DNA of 64,000 nucleotides from Thiothrix sp. UBA5583. Its GTDB lineage: Bacteria > Pseudomonadota > Gammaproteobacteria > Thiotrichales > Thiotrichaceae. Location of the stretch: positions 1 through 64,000 of the forward strand of contig DILV01000016.1 of the NCBI GenBank assembly GCA_002425225.1, read 5' to 3'. How positions within the stretch are numbered: the stretch's first letter is position 1; each line of letters begins with the position of its first letter. The translations under genes were made by a program, and so were the position numbers. The notes under the pieces were generated by a model. That model ran no database searches, was not told where the DNA came from, and saw nothing but the letters and a program-made list of their open reading frames with translations. This document shows positions 1 to 8,256 of this stretch, piece by piece.

Positions 1-1
1 G

Positions 2-76
2 GCTGGCGACAAGGTCAAACTCGCATGGACTGACAACAAGGGCGAGAAAGATTCCGCCGAAACTGATGCTGCCTAA
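2..76 (+). CDS. soxZ: Thiosulfate oxidation carrier protein SoxZ, C-terminal end (partial)
   Basis: Only the last 24 codons are present, and the gene runs off the left edge. The readable tail contains AGDKVKLAWTDNKGE, which matches the end of SoxZ, where a beta-strand carrying W-x-D-N-K-G-E closes the protein. SoxZ pairs with SoxY, which carries sulfur intermediates on a C-terminal Cys during periplasmic thiosulfate oxidation by the Sox system. The call rests on a short segment, but the motif is characteristic. A strong terminator hairpin follows at once, so soxZ is probably the last gene of its transcript. Confidence 0.7.
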   Translation, partial: AGDKVKLAWTDNKGEKDSAETDAA

Positions 77-100
77 TCGGGCAAGCTAGCCGGAAGCGGT

Positions 101-130
101 AAATGGCGGGTCTGGTTCCCGCCATTTTTC
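101..130 (+). terminator. Rho-independent terminator after soxZ
   Basis: A perfect 10-bp stem, AAATGGCGGG / CCCGCCATTT, with a 7-nt loop is followed by more T residues. It lies 25 nt after the soxZ stop, and the next gene starts at 235. Confidence 0.85.
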
Positions 131-234
131 CGTAAAAACGCTTCATCATCAGAAAGCAGCGGAAAATTGTTTTATAAGCGGCTAAACTTGTGGGCAGGTT
201 ATTGAGACCTATAGAACCAGCTACAGGAGTTAAG

Positions 235-1011
235 ATGGCTTTCGGCAAACTGACAATTGACTGGCGCAGCACCATTGCTGCCGTATGGCGTTCCAACCGG
301 CATTTTCTTAAGCCCATTCTGAACGTTGATCTGGTCAATCCTGATACCCTGCTTGGCATTGACGAGCAGAAGGAAGCCATTTTCCGCAATACGGAGCATT
401 TCCTGCGTGGCAAACCTGCCAGCCATGCGCTGTTGTGGGGTGCTCGCGGAGTCGGCAAATCCTCACTGATCAAGGCGGTGCTGACCCGTTATCACACCTA
501 TGGCTTACGCATGATCCAGATTTCCAAGGATGACCTGCATGTGCTGGTCGATATCACCGACGAAATCATGGATTCACATCACCGTTTCATCATTTACTGC
601 GATGACCTGACTTTCGAGGAAGGCCAGAGCGAATACAGGATGTTAAAGAGCACCATGGAAGGAACGCTGGAAAAGCCACCAGCCAACGTACTCATTTACG
701 CCACTTCCAACCGCCGCCACATGATGCCCGAGCGCATGTCGGAAAACCTCGCCACCAGCATGGTTGACGGGGAAATCCACCCTGCTGAGGCCATTGAAGA
801 CAAGTTGTCACTGGCAGACCGGTTCGGCTTGTCCCTGTCCTTCCGCCCAATGGGCAAGGATACCTACCTGAACATCGTCGATACGCTGTTCAAAGGGCGG
901 GTACAGGATAGCGAACTGCTGCATCAGGAAGCACTTGCGTTTGCCATTACCCGTGGCGGACAAAGCGGACGGACAGCGCGGCATTTCTTTAACCACTGTT
1001 ATTCCGCGTAA
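235..1011 (+). CDS. DUF815-family AAA+ ATPase
   Basis: 258 residues. It has a Walker A P-loop GARGVGKS at residues 69-76 and a Walker B-like segment FIIYCDD at about 118-124, followed by a sensor-like ATSNRR. This is the layout of DUF815 (COG2607) ATPases, whose cellular role is not defined. I start at the ATG at 235 because GGAG lies just upstream and the family N-terminus begins there; an in-frame GTG at 190 would add 15 residues without a ribosome site. The preceding soxZ is separated by a terminator, so this is an independent unit. The family call is strong; the function is unknown. Confidence 0.85.
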   Translation: MAFGKLTIDWRSTIAAVWRSNRHFLKPILNVDLVNPDTLLGIDEQKEAIFRNTEHFLRGKPASHALLWGARGVGKSSLIKAVLTRYHTYGLRMIQISKDDLHVLVDITDEIMDSHHRFIIYCDDLTFEEGQSEYRMLKSTMEGTLEKPPANVLIYATSNRRHMMPERMSENLATSMVDGEIHPAEAIEDKLSLADRFGLSLSFRPMGKDTYLNIVDTLFKGRVQDSELLHQEALAFAITRGGQSGRTARHFFNHCYSA

Positions 1012-1078
1012 CACCGGGGAATACGGACTAGCGACAATCATAGATATAAGCATGGTTCGCACAATTCGGAGCATTGAC

Positions 1079-1795
1079 ATGCATACCCACTCTTTCCGTC
1101 TGTTGTTGACAGGCGTGCTGGTTATTGGCGTCAGCACAACCGCCCTAGCCGATGATGACCTATTCGGCACTACCAGCACCCCGACAGCACCTGTTGCGGT
1201 CGCTCCCGCAATAGCCGCACCGACCGTAGCACCAGTCCTGTCCTCAGGCTCTGATGGCCTGCCAGGCTCGTTTTCACTGGGCGGAGTTGTTTCTGGCGTA
1301 CCTAGCGTCCCGGTTCCCGAGGCTGTCTATATGCCTGACCCAACTATTGCCCCTCCTGCCGAAGCAGGGAATGCCGCCCCTGCGGTGGTTCAGCCGGAAG
1401 CCCCCCCGATGTCACAGGCAGAAATGGATACCCGCATGTGGGATGCCGCCCGTGCCGGGGATACCGCCACGGTAGCCAACATGCTCCAGCAGGGAGCCAA
1501 CATCCACCATACCAGCCGTGTCGGTGAAAGCGCCATGCACGCGGCAACCGCAGCCGGTTCGCTGCAAACCGTGATTTATCTGGTCAACGCTGGAGCCAAT
1601 ATCAACGCAACCACCGCCAATGGCTGGACACCCCTGCACCACGCAGCCCGCTTTGGTCGTGCCGACATTGCCAACTTCCTCAAAGGCAAGGGCGCAAACC
1701 TGAATGCCACCACCACTGAAAATCCCCCAAAAACACCCGTGCAGATGGCATTGGACAAAGGGGACTTGCGTACTGCCCGCATTCTTGGCTTCTAA
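1079..1795 (+). CDS. Exported ankyrin-repeat protein
   Basis: 238 residues from the ATG at 1079, preceded by GGAG. Residues 1-24 form a classical Sec signal peptide ending TALA-DDD. A long Ala/Pro/Val-rich linker runs from about 30 to 110. The C-terminal half has ankyrin repeats with recognisable cores (GESAMHAATAAGSLQTV, NGWTPLHHAARFGRAD, each followed by GANINATT-like loops). Ankyrin repeats mediate protein-protein contacts, and the signal peptide places this copy in the periplasm or envelope. The next gene is a lipoprotein 26 nt downstream, so the two may be co-transcribed. Partner and role cannot be read from sequence. Confidence 0.8.
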   Translation: MHTHSFRLLLTGVLVIGVSTTALADDDLFGTTSTPTAPVAVAPAIAAPTVAPVLSSGSDGLPGSFSLGGVVSGVPSVPVPEAVYMPDPTIAPPAEAGNAAPAVVQPEAPPMSQAEMDTRMWDAARAGDTATVANMLQQGANIHHTSRVGESAMHAATAAGSLQTVIYLVNAGANINATTANGWTPLHHAARFGRADIANFLKGKGANLNATTTENPPKTPVQMALDKGDLRTARILGF

Positions 1796-1821
1796 TTGAT
1801 TGAACTGACAAGGAAAAATGC

Positions 1822-2163
1822 ATGAAACCCTTAATCACCCTGTTGTCCCTCGCCCTGTTGGTTGGCCTGAGTGCCTGCACCCAGGAAACCCAGAACAAGA
1901 TCGGGCGCGAAATCAACAACTGGACGGGCGTCAACGGCGTACTGGAAGTGTATGCCGGTGACAAGCTGGTCAGACGCTTCATCAAGATCGACAAACTGAC
2001 AACAGCCGCTGGAACCAGCAATGGCAGCGACCGCCCTTACCGCTTTGGTTACGGCATACTGGATGCCAATCTGAACGGCGTGGTCGATGCCGGTGAGAAA
2101 AAAGTGTATTTTGAGGTGAGTGATTACTCAACGCCTTACGTATTCTTTGAGAATCCATCCTGA
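1822..2163 (+). CDS. Small hypothetical lipoprotein
   Basis: 113 residues. The N-terminus is a lipoprotein signal with lipobox LSAC at about residues 16-19, so Cys19 would be lipidated after cleavage. The mature part has no motif I recognise. It contains DANLNGVVDAGEKKVYFEVSD, an acidic loop resembling a single calcium-binding or EF-hand-like turn, but that is only suggestive. It lies between the ankyrin protein and a second lipoprotein on the same strand, with gaps of 26 and 50 nt, which suggests an envelope-related transcript. Confidence 0.65.
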   Translation: MKPLITLLSLALLVGLSACTQETQNKIGREINNWTGVNGVLEVYAGDKLVRRFIKIDKLTTAAGTSNGSDRPYRFGYGILDANLNGVVDAGEKKVYFEVSDYSTPYVFFENPS

Positions 2164-2213
2164 CAAACATCAAACAGCAGGCTAGTGTTTGCCACACCAA
2201 GGGAGGGAGAGCA

Positions 2214-2798
2214 ATGTTTAGGAAGAATCTGGGAGCAGGAGTTGTCGGTCTGGTATTGTTGCTGGGTGGTTGTGACAACAGTAGTGGCGACAAGCCATCC
2301 GCATCAGCGCAGCAGAACGCAAACAGCCGTTACCTGATCAGCAGTACCGCTGCCGGGGCAGTACAACTGGGCATGAACCTCAATGAAGTGCTGATTGCCC
2401 TGCCGAATGCCACCAGCAGCAATGAGCAGGATGGCGAAGGCATTACTTGGGCAGCTATCACTGTCCACGGTGAAATCATCATGCGCTTGATGCTGGATGA
2501 TGCTGACCATACTGTTAACCTGATCCGGGTATTCAGCCCTGAATACAAAACGGAACAAGGGGTGCATGTCGGTGAAAACCTGCAAAGCGTTGCTGACAAA
2601 CTGGGTGGGCTAACTGAGATCCAGGCGACCGAAATCGAATCGCGAGAATTTGCCACTTTCAAGAATTCGCCGCAAAACGTGGAATTTCAGGTAGTGGGTC
2701 GCGACGGTTCTGCTGGCGTTTACGCCAACAGCGGCACATCTACCAGCATCGCATCTCCATCTGCCACCATCCATTCCGTCTGGATCATGGAAGACTGA
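2214..2798 (+). CDS. Hypothetical lipoprotein, possibly DUF1131-like
   Basis: 194 residues with a lipoprotein signal peptide and lipobox (LLGGC, Cys20). The mature region has a GAVQLGMNLNEVLIALP segment and a GVHVGENLQSVADKLGG segment. These recall proteins with two pseudo-repeats of the form G-x-x-x-G-x-x-x-x-x-v-x-x-x-l, such as the RpoE-regulated lipoprotein YfeY (DUF1131). I cannot confirm that family by eye. Its stop codon directly abuts the stop of the convergent xerC gene, with no spacer. It is preceded by GGGAGGGAGAG as a good ribosome site. Confidence 0.6.
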   Translation: MFRKNLGAGVVGLVLLLGGCDNSSGDKPSASAQQNANSRYLISSTAAGAVQLGMNLNEVLIALPNATSSNEQDGEGITWAAITVHGEIIMRLMLDDADHTVNLIRVFSPEYKTEQGVHVGENLQSVADKLGGLTEIQATEIESREFATFKNSPQNVEFQVVGRDGSAGVYANSGTSTSIASPSATIHSVWIMED

Positions 2799-3707
2799 TC
2801 ACTTCTTTCTGGCGCGTGGATGAGCCTTGTCATACACGCTCGCCAGATGCTGAAAATCCAAGTGCGTATAGATTTGGGTGGTGCTGATGTCGGCATGACC
2901 CAGCATTTCCTGCACCGCCCGCAAATCCCCGGATGATTCCAGCACATGGCTGGCAAACGAATGGCGCAACTTGTGTGGATGCACGTGCTGATCTAACCCC
3001 TGTTGCAAGCGCCAGTGATTGAGACGGTACTGGATGCTACGCGGATGCAAACGGGTTCCCAGTTTGCTGACAAACAGAGCGGTTTCCCCATGTGCTGCCA
3101 GTGCTCCGCGCTGATACAGCCACTCCTGCAAGGCTGACAGTGCCACCCTGCCAACCGGCACGTAACGTTCCTTGTTACCCTTGCCGATGACTCTGACCTG
3201 TTGCTGACGACGATCCAGATCCCGCACATCCAGCCCCACCAGTTCCGACAGACGCAAGCCGGACGAGTACAGCAGCTCCATCAGGGCACGGTCACGTACC
3301 GCCAGCACATCATCCGGCTCAATGTCGAGCAAGCGGTCTAGGGTCTCTGCATCCAGCGTATCCGGCAGTTTGCGGGCATGTTTGGGGGATTGCACATCCA
3401 CCACCGGGTTATGCTCGATCAGGTTTTCGCGCAGCAGGAAACGGTAAAAGCGGCGGATGGAAGACAACTTGCGTTGCAAACTCTTGCCGGACAAGCCCTT
3501 GCGGTGCAACTGGCTGATCCACTGGCGCACTTGCCAGGTTTGCACTACTAGCGGGGAAACCACCTGTTCAGGGGATTGCTGCACCAGCCAGCCGAGAAAT
3601 GCCTGCAAATCGGTTTCGTAACTGCTGACCGTGCGTGGGGAATAGCGCCGTTCACTGGCGAGGTGGTGATGATAACGGTTTAACAGGCTGTCGGTAGCAC
3701 TGTCCAA
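2799..3707 (-). CDS. xerC: Tyrosine recombinase XerC
   Basis: 302 residues. The N-terminal SAM-like core-binding domain occupies about residues 5-90 and the catalytic domain about 110-295. Catalytic residues are visible: Arg in SGLRLSELVGL, the H-x-x-R cluster HKLRHSFASH, His in GHADISTTQ and the nucleophile Tyr in IYTHLD. XerC acts with XerD at dif to resolve chromosome dimers. The order dapF-DUF484-xerC is a conserved gammaproteobacterial arrangement. The reading frame begins with TTG at 3707, two bases after the DUF484 stop, so translation is probably coupled; no ATG fits better without losing conserved residues. Confidence 0.93.
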   Translation of the reverse strand: MDSATDSLLNRYHHHLASERRYSPRTVSSYETDLQAFLGWLVQQSPEQVVSPLVVQTWQVRQWISQLHRKGLSGKSLQRKLSSIRRFYRFLLRENLIEHNPVVDVQSPKHARKLPDTLDAETLDRLLDIEPDDVLAVRDRALMELLYSSGLRLSELVGLDVRDLDRRQQQVRVIGKGNKERYVPVGRVALSALQEWLYQRGALAAHGETALFVSKLGTRLHPRSIQYRLNHWRLQQGLDQHVHPHKLRHSFASHVLESSGDLRAVQEMLGHADISTTQIYTHLDFQHLASVYDKAHPRARKK

Positions 3708-3709
3708 AC

Positions 3710-4429
3710 TCAGGAACCCGACTCGGCAGTTTGCAGGGGCGTATCCAGATAACGCACCAGTGCCCGAGCCACCAGGTCACCCAGTTGCCCGATGAACAAA
3801 GTACCCATGCCGGGATAGAAACGGCCTTCGTTTTCACTGCCCAGTGCCAGCACCCCGATTTCACGTGCTTCATACAGCGGAATCAGTACTGCTGACTTGA
3901 TGGCGACACCTTCCTCACCAAACAGGAACATCTGCTGACGCGGACGCAAGCGCCCACACACAGGCTGACGCTTGCGGAACAAGGCAGCAAGCTGTTTGAG
4001 AGCCTTGTCTTCCGGGCTGATGAAATGCAAACCATCGCGGGGTTTGCCGTGCCCGATCAGGCGCAACACCACGCTGTCCGCCTTGAAATCACCGCGCAAC
4101 AGGCTGTTGCAGGTTGCCACCACATCATCCAGGCTGTCGCAAGTCATCAGTTCCAGCGCCATGTTGTGCAGGCGGTTGATTACATGCTCACTGTCACGGG
4201 CAGCCCGCAGCATGTCATGCTGGCGTTGTTCCAACTCCTGATAACGGTTGCGCTGGCGTTGTACCAGCCGTTCCAGCAGGGAAACCGCATCACCGGTATG
4301 TGGGTGGGGAATACTCAGGCAATCCAGTAAATCTTCGTGCTCACGGAAAAAATCCGGGTGTTGCTGCAACCATGCCGCCACCTGTTCCGCGCTGATGCTG
4401 TTGCCATCCTGTCCGCCTTGCGTGCTCAT
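3710..4429 (-). CDS. DUF484 family protein
   Basis: 239 residues. The start is set by a 4-nt ATGA overlap with the dapF stop. An N-terminal segment of the form [19 protein letters not shown] and a coiled-coil stretch ([20 protein letters not shown]) precede a GAF-like C-terminal domain (about 90-225). This matches DUF484 (YigA-type, COG3159) proteins, whose function is not established. The invariant neighbourhood between dapF and xerC supports the family call. The coiled coil and GAF-like fold suggest a regulatory or scaffold role; that is inference. Confidence 0.88.
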   Translation of the reverse strand: MSTQGGQDGNSISAEQVAAWLQQHPDFFREHEDLLDCLSIPHPHTGDAVSLLERLVQRQRNRYQELEQRQHDMLRAARDSEHVINRLHNMALELMTCDSLDDVVATCNSLLRGDFKADSVVLRLIGHGKPRDGLHFISPEDKALKQLAALFRKRQPVCGRLRPRQQMFLFGEEGVAIKSAVLIPLYEAREIGVLALGSENEGRFYPGMGTLFIGQLGDLVARALVRYLDTPLQTAESGS

Positions 4430-5265
4430 ACTGTGAGTGTACCCCTGAATACTGTTTCTGCCGGGCCGGTCATCCATACCGGCTGCCCTTCACCTTGCCA
4501 CTGAACCTGCAATTGCCCGCCGGGTAATGCCACACTGACCTGTGCATCCAGCAAACCTTGTAGCCGACCTGCCACCACAGCGGCGCACGCACCTGTGCCA
4601 CATGCCAAGGTTTCACCAGAACCGCGCTCAAATACCCGCAAGCGGATACGGTCACGCCCAACCACCTGCATGAAACCTACATTGACACGTCGGGGAAATG
4701 CCGGATGTCTTTCCAGTTGTGGCCCCAGCATTTCAACCTGCGCAGTATCCACATCGGCAACTTGCAGCACTGCGTGCGGATTTCCCATCGAAACAGCGGC
4801 AAATGTGCATAATTCGCCCGCCACTTCCAGATTATAGAGCGTTTGCCGCTGTTCGGAAATGAAAGGGATGCGGGTTGGCTCCAGTTCAGGCACACCCATG
4901 TTGACTGTCACCTGCCCATCTGAACGGATTTCAAGCACAATCCGCCCCGCAGCCGTCATTACCGGAATGGTGGTTTTGTGCGTCAAGCCCTGATCGTACA
5001 CAAAACGCGCAAAGCAGCGTGCACCGTTACCGCATTGTTCCACTTCGCCACCATCCGCATTGAAAATTCGGTAGCGAAAATCGGCATCGTCACCCGCATA
5101 CGCCTCCACCAGCAACAACTGGTCACAGCCCACCCCGAAATGCCGGTCAGCAATGCGCCGAATTTGCGCCGCATCCAGCCTGACTTGCTGGTTGATACAA
5201 TCCAGCACCACGAAATCGTTGCCAATACCGTGCATTTTGCTGAAATGAAGTTGTGTACCTGTCAT
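4426..5265 (-). CDS. dapF: Diaminopimelate epimerase
   Basis: 279 residues, the usual length. It converts LL- to meso-diaminopimelate for lysine and peptidoglycan synthesis. Both catalytic cysteines are visible: [13 protein letters not shown] (about Cys77) and [14 protein letters not shown] (about Cys222). Phosphate- and carboxylate-binding loops GNDFVVLD and GNPHAV are present. It is the first gene of the minus-strand operon dapF-DUF484-xerC and is divergent from the tusA-like gene, with a promoter region of about 125 bp between them. Confidence 0.96.
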   Translation of the reverse strand: MTGTQLHFSKMHGIGNDFVVLDCINQQVRLDAAQIRRIADRHFGVGCDQLLLVEAYAGDDADFRYRIFNADGGEVEQCGNGARCFARFVYDQGLTHKTTIPVMTAAGRIVLEIRSDGQVTVNMGVPELEPTRIPFISEQRQTLYNLEVAGELCTFAAVSMGNPHAVLQVADVDTAQVEMLGPQLERHPAFPRRVNVGFMQVVGRDRIRLRVFERGSGETLACGTGACAAVVAGRLQGLLDAQVSVALPGGQLQVQWQGEGQPVWMTGPAETVFRGTLTV

Positions 5266-5391
5266 GGCTGATTTCCTGCTACCTAAAACGGCAAGTATAC
5301 GGAGATATGGCGATACGGCAATTTTGGTGATATGTTACAAAGCCTAAATTTTGGATCGCAATCACATCAATCTGAGATCAGGAGAGGAAAC

Positions 5392-5622
5392 ATGTCTGAT
5401 TTTAAACAGGAACTTGACGCACGCGGCCTGAACTGCCCACTGCCTATCCTTCGTACCAAGAAGGCTATCAATGGTCTGGCTTCCGGGGAAGTGCTGAAGG
5501 TCATCGCTACCGACCCAGGTTCTGTCAAGGATATGGAAGCATTCTGCAAGCAAACCGGCAACGAAATGGTTAGCAGCAGCGAAGCTGGCGGCGAATACAC
5601 TTTCATGATCAAGAAAGCGTAA
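5392..5622 (+). CDS. TusA-type sulfur carrier protein
   Basis: 76 residues from the ATG at 5392, set by an AGGAGAGG ribosome site. The TusA signature is at the N-terminus: ARGLNCPLPILRTKKAI, with Cys15 in the C-P-x-P motif that carries persulfide sulfur. The body has the expected beta-alpha-beta pattern (VLKVIATDPGSVKDMEAFC). TusA proteins pass sulfane sulfur either to tRNA thiolation or, in sulfur oxidisers, to the Dsr/sHdr oxidation machinery. This copy stands alone rather than with rhd/dsrE, so its pathway is undecided. I therefore give no gene symbol. Confidence 0.85.
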   Translation: MSDFKQELDARGLNCPLPILRTKKAINGLASGEVLKVIATDPGSVKDMEAFCKQTGNEMVSSSEAGGEYTFMIKKA

Positions 5623-5632
5623 TCACGCTCAC

Positions 5633-5656
5633 GGGGGTGGAGAGGCAGCCACCCCC
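5633..5656 (+). terminator. GC-rich hairpin after the tusA-like gene
   Basis: A perfect 8-bp stem GGGGGTGG / CCACCCCC with an 8-nt loop begins 10 nt after the stop. There is no proper T-tract (GAACTTTCCCC follows), so it may be a weak terminator or a 3' stabiliser. Confidence 0.5.
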
Positions 5657-5684
5657 GAACTTTCCCCCTCGCTCATAAAACCCA

Positions 5685-6869
5685 ATGACAAACGATCCCA
5701 AATTTGACCGACTCCACTCCGAACTGATCGCCCGCCACGACCGCCACCTTTACCGCCGTACCCGCACGACTGATTCCGCCCAGCAACCGCACATGCATAT
5801 CGACGGTAAACCCATGCTAGTGTTTTGCAGCAATGATTATCTGGGGCTGGCAAATCACCCGGATGTGATCCACGCCATGCAGGTCGCAGCCAATACGTAT
5901 GGGGTCGGCAGTGGTGCAGCCCATCTTGTCAGCGGGCACTCACGTCCCCACCAACAACTGGAAGAAGCCCTCGCTGCCTTTACCGGGCGGGAACGTGCTT
6001 TGCTGTTTTCCACTGGCTACATGGCAAACCTAGGAGTAGCGAATGCCCTGCTCAGCAGCCGCAACGACGTAGTGTATGCCGACCGTCTCAACCATGCTTC
6101 GCTAGTGGATGCTGGGTTGCTGTCTGGGGCGAAACTGATACGTTACCCGCACAATGACACATCCTCACTGGGCAAACGCCTGCTGGCACAGGAAGAAGAC
6201 AACAATGTCACCCAACTGATCCTCACGGATGGTGTGTTCAGCATGGATGGCGATGTTGCCCCGGTCGGCAAGCTGGCAGTTATGGCGCGGGAACACGATG
6301 CCTGGCTGATGGTGGATGACGCCCACGGTATTGGCGTACTGGGGAAAAACGGTGCTGGTCTGCTGGAAGCGGAAGGTCTGGGTCAAAGCGATGTCCCCAT
6401 CCTGATGGGTACATTGGGCAAAGCACTGGGAACTGCGGGTGCGTTTGTAGCTGGTAGCCACGAGCTGATCGAATACCTGATCCAGACCGCCCGTACCTGG
6501 ATTTACACCACTGCCCAACCGCCCGCCATTGCCGCTGCCACACTCACCAGCCTGCAACTGGCACAAACCGAACACTGGCGGCGCGAACACTTGCAGGCAC
6601 TCATCCGGCAATTCCGCCTGGGTGCAAGTCAGCTTGGTTTACCGCTGATGCCTTCCGACACGCCCATCCAGCCGATCTTGATCGGTAGCAGCGAACAGGC
6701 ATTGCTACTAAGCCAGCAATTGGCAGAGGCTGGTATTCTGGTGACAGCCATCCGCCCGCCTACCGTGCCCGTCGATACCGCCCGCTTGCGGGTTACATTT
6801 TCAGCAGCCCACAGCAGTGCCGATGTGGACACCTTGCTGGCTGCACTGGAAACACACTTCCGCCCCTGA
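5685..6869 (+). CDS. bioF: 8-amino-7-oxononanoate synthase
   Basis: 394 residues, a typical length for this PLP enzyme of the alpha-oxoamine synthase family. It condenses pimeloyl-thioester with L-alanine in biotin synthesis. Visible family features: [25 protein letters not shown], the [11 protein letters not shown] segment that contacts PLP, and the Schiff-base lysine in [13 protein letters not shown]. The related 2-amino-3-ketobutyrate ligase (Kbl) is the main alternative, but the N-terminal pattern fits BioF better. No other bio gene lies nearby. It converges with the unknown gene at 6881. Confidence 0.9.
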   Translation: MTNDPKFDRLHSELIARHDRHLYRRTRTTDSAQQPHMHIDGKPMLVFCSNDYLGLANHPDVIHAMQVAANTYGVGSGAAHLVSGHSRPHQQLEEALAAFTGRERALLFSTGYMANLGVANALLSSRNDVVYADRLNHASLVDAGLLSGAKLIRYPHNDTSSLGKRLLAQEEDNNVTQLILTDGVFSMDGDVAPVGKLAVMAREHDAWLMVDDAHGIGVLGKNGAGLLEAEGLGQSDVPILMGTLGKALGTAGAFVAGSHELIEYLIQTARTWIYTTAQPPAIAAATLTSLQLAQTEHWRREHLQALIRQFRLGASQLGLPLMPSDTPIQPILIGSSEQALLLSQQLAEAGILVTAIRPPTVPVDTARLRVTFSAAHSSADVDTLLAALETHFRP

Positions 6870-6880
6870 CTAACCCGGCC

Positions 6881-7783
6881 TTACTCGCGCCCGCAAGCCA
6901 CCCGCAACCGCGCTTCCACCCGCCAGGCTGTCATGCGCTGGGGGTCAGCGACTGCCGGATACAGATGGAAACACCTATCCATTTCCACCACATGCTGGCT
7001 TGCCATCTGTTCCAACCGGTCTCGGGCTGAATGAGAAAGCCCCTGCAAAACCAGCAATTGTGGGGCAAGCCGTTGCAGGTAGCGGTCGCACAAATCCTGT
7101 GCCGTGTTGTTAGGCCAGTCTTCGCGCAACAACAGTTCGGGAAAGGCACTGGCAGGCAAGAGGGCGCAATCACCACCCGTCTGGCTGCTTTCCTGCCCGG
7201 AACCATCAGGATTACGCCGATACCAGCGGGCTAGCGGATTTTGCCCGGCTCTGGCCTTGACCTGGACTTCCAGCCGGTAAGCAACGGGCGGCATTCCCCG
7301 GCGGGTTTCTTCTCCTGTGTAGCTGATGGCTAGTTGGGCGGCACTGACGGCTTTCCAACAAGGTTGGCGCGGAGTCAGTTCCGCCATTTCCGCAGCCGTG
7401 CGGCAACTGGCAAGCAAAGCCAGCGGCTGGGCATTTTGCTCATCCAGCAACCAGTATTCGTAAACATCATCCTGCGGCAGGGGAGCATGGACATTACCCA
7501 ACGCTGCAACTACTGCACCGTAATGCTGCTCTACCTCGGCACGATCCAGTACCGGGTCAAGCGGATAGGGCTGAAACCCGCGCTGGGTATCCCACTGACC
7601 GATGCGGGCATACTGGAAACGCGGCACGGACTTCCGCAGCGCAGGCTTAAGCTGATGCATATCGCACAGAAACTGGAGTTCCCAATAACGCCCGTCGAAA
7701 CTGAGGGCACGTACCTGAGTGGTCGCAACCACCTGCAACAGGCCTCGAAACGGGTTGTTCAAACGTTTGGCATAGGTTTCCAT
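6881..7783 (-). CDS. Uncharacterised protein (300 residues)
   Basis: I do not recognise this family. It has no signal peptide or membrane segment and looks cytosolic. Aromatic and Arg/Gln-rich segments are frequent (FDGRYWELQFLCDM, YEYWLLDEQNAQPLALL, LARWYRRNPDGSGQ). A Leu-rich helical region (about 225-265) precedes the C-terminal arginine-rich strand. Codon use and GC content resemble the neighbours, so it is not obviously foreign. It lies 18 nt downstream of the 77-residue gene at 7802, and the two are probably one transcript. Confidence 0.6.
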   Translation of the reverse strand: METYAKRLNNPFRGLLQVVATTQVRALSFDGRYWELQFLCDMHQLKPALRKSVPRFQYARIGQWDTQRGFQPYPLDPVLDRAEVEQHYGAVVAALGNVHAPLPQDDVYEYWLLDEQNAQPLALLASCRTAAEMAELTPRQPCWKAVSAAQLAISYTGEETRRGMPPVAYRLEVQVKARAGQNPLARWYRRNPDGSGQESSQTGGDCALLPASAFPELLLREDWPNNTAQDLCDRYLQRLAPQLLVLQGLSHSARDRLEQMASQHVVEMDRCFHLYPAVADPQRMTAWRVEARLRVACGRE

Positions 7784-7801
7784 GCCGCCGCCAAGCCGGA
7801 A

Positions 7802-8035
7802 TCAGCCCAGCGCCCGATAACGATCCATCAGTGCATCCGTGACTTTCGTTACCATCGGCTGCATTTCCGGATCCAGCAATTCATGGATGAAATCCAGCTC
7901 ATCTAGCACCCGGTCGATCTTGTCACGAGTATCGTAGCTGTCAATCTCGGCAGAAATCTTTTGCAAATGCCGGTAAGGATTGTTGGCAATGTGGGAAATA
8001 CCTTTCATGCTTTCACTGAGAATACCGTCTTGCAT
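7802..8035 (-). CDS. Uncharacterised small helical protein (77 residues)
   Basis: A short, mostly helical, acidic protein (EIDSYDTRDKIDRVLDELDFIHELLDPEMQPMVTKVTDAL) with heptad-like hydrophobic spacing, possibly a coiled-coil dimer. A good ribosome site (AAGGAGG) precedes the ATG. It is the first gene of a two-gene unit with the unknown 300-residue protein. No known family is recognised. About 220 bp separate it from the divergent DUF11-repeat gene, enough for both promoters. Confidence 0.6.
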   Translation of the reverse strand: MQDGILSESMKGISHIANNPYRHLQKISAEIDSYDTRDKIDRVLDELDFIHELLDPEMQPMVTKVTDALMDRYRALG

Positions 8036-8256
8036 GGCTGCCTCCTTATTGGTGTTTGTAACGTCATCATCAGGTTAATTGAATAGCTGAATATAACAGT
8101 TCCGGCAATTACTGCCGAGGTTCGTGTGGTATTTTGGAGACTCCCCGATATTTGTCTGCCGATTCATACCGCTGATGGATGTATGAAACCACACATTCAT
8201 AAAATAATCCTATTGTTACAAGCATCAATCAACAACAACATAACGGAGAGAGTGTC

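Noticed and set aside
3858-3870. Half parS-like TTTCACGTG in the DUF484 gene
   Set aside because: Only the left half matches; the right half (CTTC) breaks the palindrome.
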